A stretch of 64,000 nucleotides of DNA from Palsa-504 sp963744005. Lineage in GTDB: Bacteria; Actinomycetota; Actinomycetes; Streptosporangiales; Streptosporangiaceae. Both the position numbers and the translations under genes were made by a program. Shown here piece by piece: positions 41,198 to 49,432 of this stretch. Under the pieces are notes generated by a model. It searched no databases and had not been told where the DNA came from. It saw only the letters and a program-made list of their open reading frames with translations. Positions within the stretch are counted from its first letter, which is position 1; each line of letters starts with the position of its first letter. The stretch is from positions 744,001-808,000 of the forward strand of contig CAVURU010000003.1 of assembly GCA_963744005.1 (NCBI GenBank), given 5' to 3'.

Positions 41198-42433
41198 GTG
41201 CCGGAAACCGAGGACCTGCTGCGCCGGCTGGCACCGCAGGTCCTCGGGGCGCTGGTCCGGCGGTACGGGCACTTCGAGGAGGCCGAGGACGCCACCCAGG
41301 AGGCGCTGATCGCCGCGGCCCGGCAGTGGCCGGCCGACGGCGTGCCGGAGCGCCCGCGCGGCTGGCTGATCACGGTCGCCTCGCGGCGGCTGACCGACCT
41401 GCTGCGCGCCGAGTCGGCCCGGCAGCGGCGCGAGGACGCGGTCGCCCGGTGGGTGCTGCCCGAGCAGTGGCTGGCCCCGGCGGCCGACGCCGCGCCCGCG
41501 GACCGGGACGACACGCTGATCCTGCTGTTCATGTGCTGCCACCCGGCGCTGACGCCCGCCTCGCAGATCGCGCTGACGCTGCGGGCGGTGGGCGGCCTGA
41601 GCACGGCCGAGATCGCCCGGGCCTTCCTGGTCCCGGAGGCGACCATGACCCGGCGGATCAGCCGGGCCAAGGGCCAGGTCAAGGACAGCGCCGTGCCGTT
41701 CGGGCTGCCGCGGCCGCAGCAGCGCCCGGCCCGGCTGGCGGCCGTGCTGCACGTGCTGTACCTGATCTTCACCGAGGGCTACGCCAGCACCTCCGGTCCC
41801 AGCCTGCACCGCGCCGAGCTGGCCGCCGAGGGGATCCGGCTGGCCCGCCTGGTGCACCGCCTGCTGCCCGAGGACGGGGAGGTTACCGGCCTGCTGGCCC
41901 TCATGCTGCTGACCGACGCCCGGCGTCCGGCGCGGACCGGGCCGGACGGCGCGCTGATCCCGATGGCCGACCAGGACCGGGCGCGGTGGGACGCGGGCCG
42001 GATCGCCGAGGGCGTGGACCTCCTCACCGGCGCGCTGGCCCGCGGCCCGGCCGGGCCGTACCAGCTGCAGGCGGCCATCGCCGCCCTGCACGACGAGGCG
42101 CCCGCCGCCGAGCAGACCGACTGGCCGCAGATCACCGCCCTGTACGAGCTGCTATTGCACCTGTCGGACAACCCGGTGGTCCGGCTCAACCACGCGGTCG
42201 CGGTGGCCATGACCCGCGGGCCGGCCGCCGGGCTGGAGCTCGTCGCCGGGCTGGAGGCCGACCCCCGGATGGCCTCCGACCACCGGGTGCCCGCGGTCCG
42301 GGCGCACCTGCTGGAGCTGGCCGGGGACCGGCTCGCGGCCCGGGAGGCCTATCTCGCCGCGGCCGCGCTGACGGGCAACCTCCCGCAGCAGCGGTACCTG
42401 AACGGGCGGGCGGCCCGGCTGGCCGGCGACTGA
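41198..42433 (+). CDS. ECF42-group RNA polymerase sigma factor with C-terminal helical extension
   Basis: 411 residues from GTG 41198. Region 2 (about 5-70: RYGHFEEAEDATQEALIAAA, PRGWLITVASRRLTD) and region 4 (about 120-170: LRAVGGLSTAEIARAFLVPE, MTRRISRAK) are followed by a 230-residue extension with TPR-like helices (LAALHDEAP, LYELLLHLSDNPVVRLNHAVA, RAHLLELAGDRLAAREAY). That domain and the adjacent DGPF gene define group ECF42. There is no anti-sigma gene; in this group the C-terminal domain is thought to set activity. Confidence 0.92.
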   Translation: MPETEDLLRRLAPQVLGALVRRYGHFEEAEDATQEALIAAARQWPADGVPERPRGWLITVASRRLTDLLRAESARQRREDAVARWVLPEQWLAPAADAAPADRDDTLILLFMCCHPALTPASQIALTLRAVGGLSTAEIARAFLVPEATMTRRISRAKGQVKDSAVPFGLPRPQQRPARLAAVLHVLYLIFTEGYASTSGPSLHRAELAAEGIRLARLVHRLLPEDGEVTGLLALMLLTDARRPARTGPDGALIPMADQDRARWDAGRIAEGVDLLTGALARGPAGPYQLQAAIAALHDEAPAAEQTDWPQITALYELLLHLSDNPVVRLNHAVAVAMTRGPAAGLELVAGLEADPRMASDHRVPAVRAHLLELAGDRLAAREAYLAAAALTGNLPQQRYLNGRAARLAGD

Positions 42434-42437
42434 CGCC

Positions 42438-42472
42438 AGCGGGGTGGCCGCGGGCGGCCCGGCTTCCCCGCT
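42438..42472. terminator. Bidirectional hairpin between the sigma-factor gene and uvrA
   Basis: AGCGGGG (42438-42444) and CCCCGCT (42466-42472) flank an inner perfect stem GGCCGC/GCGGCC (42446-42451 and 42454-42459). The convergent stops lie at 42433 and 42481, so the hairpin serves both. Confidence 0.6.
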
Positions 42473-42480
42473 AGCCGTGC

Positions 42481-45336
42481 TCAGACGTCGAGCAGCTTCT
42501 TGAGGAACTGCCCGGTGTAGCTCTCCTCGACGGTCGCGACCTGCTCCGGCGGCCCGGCGGCGACGATCATCCCGCCGCCCGCCCCGCCCTCGGGGCCGAG
42601 GTCGATGACCCAGTCGGCGGTCTTGATGACGTCCAGGTTGTGCTCGATGACGATGACCGTGTTGCCCGTCTCGACCAGCCGGGACAGCACGCCGAGCAGC
42701 TTGCGGATGTCCTCGAAGTGCAGCCCGGTGGTGGGCTCGTCCAGGACGTAGATGGTCCGGCCGGTGGCCCGCTTCTGCAGCTCGGAGGCAAGCTTGACGC
42801 GCTGCGCCTCGCCGCCGGACAAGGTCGGGGCCGGCTGGCCGAGGCGGACGTAGCCGAGGCCGACGTCGACCAGGGTCTTCAGGTGCCGGTGGATAGCCGG
42901 AACCGCCTCGAAGAACTCCGACGCCTCCTCGATCGGCATATCCAGGACCTCGGCGATGGTCTTGCCCTTGAAGTGCACCTGGAGGGTGTCGGTGTTGTAC
43001 CGGGCGCCGTGGCAGACCTCGCACGGCACGTAGACGTCGGGCAGGAACTGCATCTCGATCTTGATAGTGCCGTCCCCGGAGCAGGCCTCGCACCGGCCGC
43101 CCTTGACGTTGAAGGAGAACCGGCCCGGCTGGTAGCCGCGGATCTTGGCCTCGGTGGTCGCGGCGAACAGCTTCCGCACGTGGTCGAACACGCCGGTGTA
43201 AGTGGCCGGGTTCGACCGGGGCGTCCGCCCGATCGGGCCTTGATCAACGTGGACGACCTTGTCCAGCTGCTGCATGCCGGTCACCCGGACGTGCTTGCCG
43301 GGCACGGTGCGGGCGCCGTTCAGCTCCCGGGCCAGGGCCCGGTACAAAATGTCATTGACCAGAGTCGACTTGCCGGATCCCGACACCCCGGTGACGGCGA
43401 CCAGGCAGCCCAGCGGGAACGCGACGTCGACGCCGCGCAGGTTGTGCTCGGTCGCGCCCTTGACCGTGATCTCGCGCTTCTTGTTCCGCGCCCGGCGGGT
43501 GGCGGGCACCGGGATCGATTCGCGGCCCGTCAGGTAGGCGCCGGTCAGCGAGTCCGGGCTGGCCAGCAGGTCGGACACGGGGCCGGACACCACGACGTGG
43601 CCGCCGTGCTCGCCGGCCTGCGGTCCGATGTCCACCACCCAGTCCGCGGCCCGGATGGTGTCCTCGTCGTGCTCGACGACGATCAGCGTGTTGCCCAGGT
43701 CCCGCAGCCGCAGCAGCGTGTCGAGCAGCCGGTGGTTGTCCCGCTGGTGCAGGCCGATGGACGGCTCGTCCAGCACGTACAGCACTCCGACCAGGCCCGA
43801 GCCGATCTGGGTGGCCAGCCGGATCCGCTGGGCCTCGCCGCCGGCCAGCGTCGCCGCCCCGCGGTCCAGGGTCAGGTAGTCCAGGCCCACGTCGAGCAGG
43901 AAGCCCAGCCGGGCGTTGACCTCCTTGGTGATCCGCCCGGCGATCTGCTGGTCCCGGCCGGACAGCTCCAGCGTGAGCAGCTGCTTGGCCAGGTCGCCGA
44001 CGGGCAGGCCGCACAGCTCGGCGATGGACCGGCCGTCCACGGTCACGGCCAGCGCCACCGGCTTGAGCCGCGCCCCGCCGCAGGACGGGCACGGCACCTC
44101 GCGCATGTAGCCGGCGAACTTCTCCCGGCTGGTGTCCGACTCGGCCTCGGCGTGCCGGCGCTCGACCCAGCGGATGACGCCCTCGAAGGTGGTGTAGTAC
44201 GAGCGCTCCCGGCCGTACCGGTTCTTGTACCGGACGTGGACCTGCCCGTCGTGACCGCGCAGCAGGGCCTGCCGGGCCGCGGCGGGCAGCTTGGCCCAGG
44301 GCGTGTCGATCCGGAACCCGATGGTCTCGGCCAGGGCCTCGATCAGCCGCTCGAAGTAGTCGCTCAGGTGGCCGCTGCTCCACGGGGCCAGGGCCCCCTC
44401 GGCCAGCGACTTGCTCTCGTCCGGGACGATCAGCTCCGGGTCGACCTCGAGCTTGGTGCCCAGCCCGGTGCAGTCCGGGCAGGCTCCCCACGGTGAGTTG
44501 AACGAGAACGACCGCGGCTCGAGCTCATCGAAGGACAGGTCGTCGTACAGGCAGGCCAGGTGCTCGGAGTACATCCGCTCGCGGTGCGGGTCGTCCGCGG
44601 GCAGGTCGACGAGGTCGAGGATGACCACCCCGCCGGACAGGACGAGCGCGGTCTCCACCGAGTCGGTCAGCCGGCGGCGGGCGTTGTCCTTGACCGCGAG
44701 CCGGTCGACGATGACCTCGATGTCGTGCTTCTCGTACTTCTTCAGCGCGGGCAGCTGCCCGGTCAGCGCCTCGTCCAGCCGGATGATGGTGCCGTCGACG
44801 CGGGCCCGGGAGTAGCCCTTGGTCTGCAGCTCGCGCAGCAGCTCCCCGTACTCTCCCTTGCGGCCGCGGACCACCGGAGCCAGGATCTGGAACCTGGTCC
44901 CGTCCTCCAGCTCCATGACCCGGTCCACGATCTGCTGCGGGCTCTGCCGGGCGATCGGCCGGCCGCAGATCGGGCAGTGCGGCTTGCCGATCCGGGCGTA
45001 CAGCAGCCGCAGGTAGTCGTAGACCTCGGTGATCGTGCCCACCGTCGAGCGCGGGTTCCGGCTGGCGGACTTCTGATCGATGGAAACCGCGGGTGACAGG
45101 CCGTCGATGAAGTCGACGTCGGGCTTGTCCATCTGGCCGAGGAACTGCCGGGCATAGGCCGACAGCGATTCCACGTACCGCCGCTGACCCTCGGCGAAGA
45201 TGGTGTCGAACGCGAGGCTGGACTTACCCGAGCCGGACAAGCCGGTGAACACGATCATGGCGTCACGCGGCAGGTCCAGCGAGACATCCTTGAGGTTGTG
45301 CTCGCGGGCGCCGCGAACGACAAGCCGGTCAGCCAC
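42481..45336 (-). CDS. uvrA: Excinuclease ABC subunit A
   Basis: 951 residues, the standard UvrA length, from GTG 45336. It has two ABC ATPase modules: Walker A sites GLSGSGKSSLAFDT (near residue 33) and GVSGSGKSTLVND (near 650), with LAGGEAQRIRLA and LSGGEAQRVKLA signatures. Zinc modules include CPICGRPI, CPSCGGARL and CEACSGDG...CEVCHGARY. VDFIDGLSPAVSIDQKS and FNSPWGACPDCTG are conserved family blocks. It recognises bulky DNA lesions and loads UvrB in nucleotide excision repair. No LexA-type palindrome is seen upstream; a 13-bp direct repeat (ctctatggRtcgg) lies at 45349 and 45367. Confidence 0.97.
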   Translation of the reverse strand: MADRLVVRGAREHNLKDVSLDLPRDAMIVFTGLSGSGKSSLAFDTIFAEGQRRYVESLSAYARQFLGQMDKPDVDFIDGLSPAVSIDQKSASRNPRSTVGTITEVYDYLRLLYARIGKPHCPICGRPIARQSPQQIVDRVMELEDGTRFQILAPVVRGRKGEYGELLRELQTKGYSRARVDGTIIRLDEALTGQLPALKKYEKHDIEVIVDRLAVKDNARRRLTDSVETALVLSGGVVILDLVDLPADDPHRERMYSEHLACLYDDLSFDELEPRSFSFNSPWGACPDCTGLGTKLEVDPELIVPDESKSLAEGALAPWSSGHLSDYFERLIEALAETIGFRIDTPWAKLPAAARQALLRGHDGQVHVRYKNRYGRERSYYTTFEGVIRWVERRHAEAESDTSREKFAGYMREVPCPSCGGARLKPVALAVTVDGRSIAELCGLPVGDLAKQLLTLELSGRDQQIAGRITKEVNARLGFLLDVGLDYLTLDRGAATLAGGEAQRIRLATQIGSGLVGVLYVLDEPSIGLHQRDNHRLLDTLLRLRDLGNTLIVVEHDEDTIRAADWVVDIGPQAGEHGGHVVVSGPVSDLLASPDSLTGAYLTGRESIPVPATRRARNKKREITVKGATEHNLRGVDVAFPLGCLVAVTGVSGSGKSTLVNDILYRALARELNGARTVPGKHVRVTGMQQLDKVVHVDQGPIGRTPRSNPATYTGVFDHVRKLFAATTEAKIRGYQPGRFSFNVKGGRCEACSGDGTIKIEMQFLPDVYVPCEVCHGARYNTDTLQVHFKGKTIAEVLDMPIEEASEFFEAVPAIHRHLKTLVDVGLGYVRLGQPAPTLSGGEAQRVKLASELQKRATGRTIYVLDEPTTGLHFEDIRKLLGVLSRLVETGNTVIVIEHNLDVIKTADWVIDLGPEGGAGGGMIVAAGPPEQVATVEESYTGQFLKKLLDV

Positions 45337-45603
45337 TGCGCCTCTGCTCTCTATGGGTCGGATGCTCTCTATGGATCGGGACTCAGATTGCCCTGGGTAG
45401 GTAAGCCGTGGATCGCGTCGCGATCGTAGCCGGGGGGTCTGACATTCTTGGTCGCCGCGCCCGGGCCCTGCCCCGTTGCCATTAAAAGCACCAGATCGCC
45501 TGCCGTTATGCCCGCCCCGCTCATCCCACGATAGCGAACGAAACGGCGATTCGTGGCCGTCTTCCGGGCCGCCCTGCCCGCCCGCCCACCGGCCCGGGCG
45601 GCC

Positions 45604-46578
45604 TCAGAACTCGGCCGCGGTCCCGGCGCCGTGGCGCAGCGCCTGCTGGTACAGATAGCGGGCGGCGGCGAGGTCCTCGGCGGCCAGGCCGAGGGATTCG
45701 AAGACGGTGATCTCATCCCGGTCGGCCCGGCCGGGCGCGCGGCCCAGCAGCAGCTCGCCGAGCTCGGCCCGGACCGGATTGCCGGCGCCGTCCCGGGCGG
45801 CCAGCAGGTAGTCCCCGGCCTCGCTGAGCACGGACTCCCGGCTGTCGGCGAACACCGCTGCCTGGGCCATGGTGGCGGTGTCGAGCTCGCGGTCGGTCGG
45901 CACGCACGCGCCGACCGCGTTGACGTGGGCTCCGGGAGCCAGCCATTCGCGCCGGATCACGGGCGTGGCCGAGGTGGTGGCCGTGACCACCAGGTCGGCG
46001 CCCGCGAGGGCCTCCGGCACGGCCGCGCAGGCGGAGACCGGCACGCTCAGCTCCGCAGCCAGCTCCTCGGCGGCCGCGCGGACCCGGGCCGGATCGCGCC
46101 CGGCCAGCCGGATGTCATCCAGCGGCCGGGTGGCGGCCAGCGCCCGCGCGTGCGCCCGGCCCTGCACGCCGACGCCGATGACGGCCAGCCGGGACGCGCC
46201 CGGCCGGGCCAGCAGGCCGGTGGCCACGGCGGAGACGGCCGCGGTCCGGATCTCCGTCACCGCGGAGGCGTTGACCAGGGCCAGCGGCTCCCCCGTGTCG
46301 GGCGCGAACAGCAGCACCCCGCCCTGGTGCGCGTCCTTCCCGACGGCCGGGTTGCCGGGCGTGATGCACAGGGCCTTCAGCCCGTACCCGGCGGCCGGCG
46401 AGTAGGCCGGCATCAGGCCCATGAACCCGGCCGCGTCGCGCAGCCGGACCATGGTCCGCAGCGGCTGCTGGATCTGGCCGCGGGCCAGCTCAGCCAGGGC
46501 CTCGCGCATCACGTCCGCGCACTCGCGGTAGCCGAGCAGCCGGCGTACGTCGGCGGCGCCCAGGACGGTGATCTTCAC
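45604..46578 (-). CDS. Ornithine cyclodeaminase/mu-crystallin family protein
   Basis: 324 residues; GTG 46578 chosen, giving MKITVLGAADVRRLLG; longer frames are antisense to the metallo-hydrolase gene. The substrate half has LRTMVRLRDAAGFMGLMPAYS and YGLKALCITPGN. The Rossmann half has LAVIGVGVQGRAHARAL (NAD-binding) and LVVTATTSATPVI, and the C-terminal SVLSEAGDYLLA fits family members. The group includes ornithine cyclodeaminase, alanine dehydrogenase and ketimine or opine reductases. No arginine or siderophore genes adjoin it, so specificity is open. Confidence 0.88.
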   Translation of the reverse strand: MKITVLGAADVRRLLGYRECADVMREALAELARGQIQQPLRTMVRLRDAAGFMGLMPAYSPAAGYGLKALCITPGNPAVGKDAHQGGVLLFAPDTGEPLALVNASAVTEIRTAAVSAVATGLLARPGASRLAVIGVGVQGRAHARALAATRPLDDIRLAGRDPARVRAAAEELAAELSVPVSACAAVPEALAGADLVVTATTSATPVIRREWLAPGAHVNAVGACVPTDRELDTATMAQAAVFADSRESVLSEAGDYLLAARDGAGNPVRAELGELLLGRAPGRADRDEITVFESLGLAAEDLAAARYLYQQALRHGAGTAAEF

Positions 46579-46671
46579 GCGGCGCTCCAGCCCGGCTCGG
46601 CGTCGGCCACCGGCGGCGGGGACGCCGACGCGGGGCATGAGCCTCGGTCCGTTCGGTATAGGTTCTTGGGT

Positions 46672-47334
46672 GTGACGTACTCGGGAGAGGTTCAGGTCGG
46701 CGGCCCGCCCGACACCCGTGAGATCGACGGGCTGACCGTGACCAAGATAGCCGTGGGCCCGATGGACAACAACGCCTACCTGCTGCGTTGCGGCGGCACG
46801 GGCCAGGCGGTGCTCATCGACGCGGCCAACGAGGCCGGGCGGCTGATCGAGCTGATCGGCGACACGCCGGTGACCGCCATCGTGACCACGCACCGGCACG
46901 GGGACCACTGGCAGGCGCTGGCCGAGGTGGCCGCCAGCACCGGCGCGGTGGTGGTCGCGCACCCGGCCGACGCCGATGAGCTGCCGGTCGAGGTCGGACG
47001 GCGGGCCGAGCACGGCGACACCCTGTCCTTCGGGGACTGCGCCGTCTCCTTCATCCATCTGCGCGGGCACACGCCGGGCAGCCTCGCGGTGCTGTACGAC
47101 GCGGGCGGCAGGCTGGCCGGCTCGCCGCACCTGTTCACCGGGGACTCGCTGTTCCCCGGCGGGGTGGGCGCGACCCAGTCGCCCGAGGCCTTCACCTCGC
47201 TGATCGACGACGTGAGCGAGCGGCTGTTCGACCGGCTGCCCGACCCGACCTGGGTGTACCCCGGGCACGGGAACGACACCACGCTCGGCACCGAGCGCCC
47301 GCACCTGGGCGAATGGCGCGAGCGGGGCTGGTGA
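46672..47334 (+). CDS. Metallo-beta-lactamase-fold hydrolase (glyoxalase II-like)
   Basis: 220 residues from GTG 46672. TATAGG at 46657-46662 is so close that the mRNA may be leaderless. Metal ligands: TTHRHGDHW (HxHxDH, residues about 65-71), HLRGHTPGS, HLFTGDSLFPGG and WVYPGHGND. The protein resembles the short glyoxalase-II-like hydrolases acting on thioesters. It is divergent from the cyclodeaminase gene. The final 140 bp lie opposite the open tail of the ArsR-SRPBCC gene. Confidence 0.9.
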   Translation: MTYSGEVQVGGPPDTREIDGLTVTKIAVGPMDNNAYLLRCGGTGQAVLIDAANEAGRLIELIGDTPVTAIVTTHRHGDHWQALAEVAASTGAVVVAHPADADELPVEVGRRAEHGDTLSFGDCAVSFIHLRGHTPGSLAVLYDAGGRLAGSPHLFTGDSLFPGGVGATQSPEAFTSLIDDVSERLFDRLPDPTWVYPGHGNDTTLGTERPHLGEWRERGW

Positions 47335-48112
47335 GCGGCGGCCCTAACCGCTGCTTGGGGCGGCTGGGGCGCAGCGGCATGGGCTCGCCGAGGTCGGCGG
47401 CCCGGGCCGCCCCGGCCCGCAGCCGGCCGAGGACCTCGGCCCAGGCCCGCTCCATGAACTGGACCTGGACGAGCGTGTCCACGAGCTGATGGACCTCCAC
47501 CCGCGCACCCTCGGGATGCGGGTGGACCCGCAGGTAGCTGACCAGCTCGACGCCCGGCACGGGCACGTTCTCATCGTCGAAGTCCCACCGCATGGCGATC
47601 AGCTCGGGCGGGCAGAGCACCTCATACCGGCCACGCACGCTGGTGCCCCACTCCATGGTGAAGGCGACCCGGCGGTCCTCGATGGTGACCGGGACGCCGA
47701 GCCAGCGGGAGAAGATGACCGGGTCGGCGAAGGCGGCGAAGGCGGCCGCCGGGCTGACCTCGACGGCGATCTGGGCCACCACGACCTGCTTGGTGCGCAC
47801 GTCCGCGACCGGGTCGCCGGGGGTGCCGGGGCTGGTGTCGGCGTTGACCCACTTGGCCGGGCTGGCCAGCGCGCCGTGCAGGCCGTGCAGGGATTCGGGC
47901 CGGGCCCGGTAGCGGCGGGAGGTGCCGACCGCGGTGGACGCGGCCAGGCCGGCCTCGCGCAGCACGGCCAGATGCTGGGAGATGGTCGGCTTGGTCACCG
48001 GGAAGGCCGCGGCGATGTCCCCCGCGGACAGCTCCCGGTCCCAGATCAGGCCGAGGATCTCGCGTCTGACCGGCGAGGCTAGCGCCGCTAGTACCTTCTG
48101 GATGTCCCGCAC
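47192..48112 (-). CDS. ArsR-type HTH fused to SRPBCC (AHSA1) domain, with unusual antisense-overlapping tail
   Basis: 306 residues as open. Residues 1-85 are an ArsR winged helix (LAALASPVRREILGLIW, FPVTKPTISQHLAVLREAGL). Residues about 105-250 are an SRPBCC fold (VSPAAAFAAFADPVIFSRWL, MEWGTSVRGRYEVLCP, MRWDFDDENVPVPG). Such fusions are known in actinobacteria and probably sense a small ligand. From about residue 258 the translation becomes Arg/Ala-rich and lies opposite the metallo-hydrolase gene. A stop at 47344-47346 in another frame suggests a one-base frameshift near the end; the true protein may be about 256 residues. Confidence 0.8.
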   Translation of the reverse strand: MRDIQKVLAALASPVRREILGLIWDRELSAGDIAAAFPVTKPTISQHLAVLREAGLAASTAVGTSRRYRARPESLHGLHGALASPAKWVNADTSPGTPGDPVADVRTKQVVVAQIAVEVSPAAAFAAFADPVIFSRWLGVPVTIEDRRVAFTMEWGTSVRGRYEVLCPPELIAMRWDFDDENVPVPGVELVSYLRVHPHPEGARVEVHQLVDTLVQVQFMERAWAEVLGRLRAGAARAADLGEPMPLRPSRPKQRLGPPLTSPARAIRPGAGARCRAWCRSRARGTPRSGRAAGRTAARSRRRSAR

Positions 48113-48232
48113 GCTCGTGTTGCCCTCCCGTTGCCCCCAACTATACGATTCCGATTGTTCGAAGGATGTCTAATTTAGGCGTAAACGAACAAACCGGGCA
48201 CGGCCGCCAGGCCCCCGGCAGGGGGAGGATGC

Positions 48233-48850
48233 ATGGAGACCTGGCCGGTGATCCATGAGGAGCGCAAGGCCCTGGCGGCCGACCTGCTCGGCCGCAGCGG
48301 CCAGGACTGGGCCACGCCGTCGCTGTGCGGCCAGTGGACGGTGCGCGACGTGCTGGCTCAGCTGACCTCGGCCGCGGGCCTGACGCCGCCGTCGTTCCTC
48401 GGCCAGCTGGTGGCCAACGGGTTCAGCTTCGACAAGCTGCAGGAGGCCGGGGTGGCGGCCCACCGCGGCTCGTCGCCGGCCCAGACGCTGAGCAACTTCG
48501 AGGCCCGGGTGACCTGGGTCAAGCACCCGCCGGGCCCGGCGGGTACCTGGCTGGGCGAGGTGATCGTGCACGCCGAGGACATCCGCAGGCCGCTGGGCAT
48601 CGAGCACCACTACCCGGACGAGGCCGTGATCCAGGTGGCCGACTTCTACCAGGGCTCGAACCTGCTCATCGGGAGCAAGCGCCGGATCGCGGGCCTGACC
48701 CTGCGGGCCACCGACGCCGACTGGTCGCACGGCACCGGGCCGGAGGTGACCGGCCCGATGCTGTCCCTGGTCATGGCCATGACCGGCCGTCATCAGGCCC
48801 TCGGCGACCTGTCCGGCGAGGGCGTGGCCACCCTGCGGTCACGGCCATAG
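48233..48850 (+). CDS. Maleylpyruvate-isomerase/DinB-like mycothiol-dependent family protein
   Basis: 205 residues; ATG 48233 after GGGGGAGG. The four-helix DinB-like fold has the signature SLCGQWTVRDVLAQLT and the metal ligands H in LGEVIVHAEDIRRPLGI and later histidines. The actinobacterial subfamily (TIGR03083/85-type) uses mycothiol in detoxification or isomerisation reactions. Whether this member uses it is inferred from family only. It is divergent from the ArsR-SRPBCC regulator across 120 bp, a plausible target. Confidence 0.82.
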   Translation: METWPVIHEERKALAADLLGRSGQDWATPSLCGQWTVRDVLAQLTSAAGLTPPSFLGQLVANGFSFDKLQEAGVAAHRGSSPAQTLSNFEARVTWVKHPPGPAGTWLGEVIVHAEDIRRPLGIEHHYPDEAVIQVADFYQGSNLLIGSKRRIAGLTLRATDADWSHGTGPEVTGPMLSLVMAMTGRHQALGDLSGEGVATLRSRP

Positions 48851-48859
48851 CCTGGCCGG

Positions 48860-49408
48860 TCAGGGGTTCAGGTCCCGGCGGTAGCGAATCTCCGTGACCC
48901 CGCCGAGGTCGTCCAGCAGGTGCCGGGCGCCGTCGGCGGCGAACCCGGCCCGGTCGTAGAAGCGGCGGGCCCGGGCGTTGGACTCCAGCACCCACAGCGT
49001 GATGGCGGTGTACCCGGCCGCGCGGACCTGGGCCAGGACCTGGTCGGCCAGCGCCCGCCCGGTGCCGGTCGACCACCAGTCCGGGTGCACGTAGAGCGCG
49101 TAGAGCTCGGCCGTCTCCCCGGCCCAGCCGGCTGCGCTGGGCGGGTAGGGCCAGGGCATGGTGAGCACGTCCAGCTCGGGCCCGAAGGTCGCGTAGCCGA
49201 CGACGTCGCGGCCTTCGATCGCGGCCAGCATCCGCTGCCAGGGCCGGGACCAGAACGACTGGCGGACCCGCGCGCCGCGGTCCGGAGCCGTGGCCCGGTC
49301 GATGAAGCCAGGCTCGATGAGCCCGTCGTAGGCCGCCAGCCAGCTGTCGCGCATGACCGCCGCGATCTGCGGCGCGTCCGCGGCCGAAGCCGCCCGGATC
49401 ACCACCAT
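48860..49408 (-). CDS. GNAT-family N-acetyltransferase
   Basis: 182 residues from ATG 49408. The acetyl-CoA motif A is ELYALYVHPDWWSTGTGRAL (Q/RxxGxG/A variant, residues about 95-115), followed by LWVLESNARARRFYDRAGF, the motif B signature. N-terminal VVIRAASAADAPQIAAVM is the typical first strand-helix. The substrate is unknown; small-molecule or protein N-acetylation. It converges with the DinB-like gene, 9 bp apart, and sits 24 bp after the PucR gene on the same strand, so it may be cotranscribed with it. Confidence 0.9.
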   Translation of the reverse strand: MVVIRAASAADAPQIAAVMRDSWLAAYDGLIEPGFIDRATAPDRGARVRQSFWSRPWQRMLAAIEGRDVVGYATFGPELDVLTMPWPYPPSAAGWAGETAELYALYVHPDWWSTGTGRALADQVLAQVRAAGYTAITLWVLESNARARRFYDRAGFAADGARHLLDDLGGVTEIRYRRDLNP

Positions 49409-49432
49409 CTGGCCAAAGCTAGTGAATCCGCC

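Noticed and set aside
45337..45603. LexA/SOS box upstream of uvrA
   Set aside because: No GAAC-N4-GTTC-type palindrome found; only a 13-bp direct repeat.
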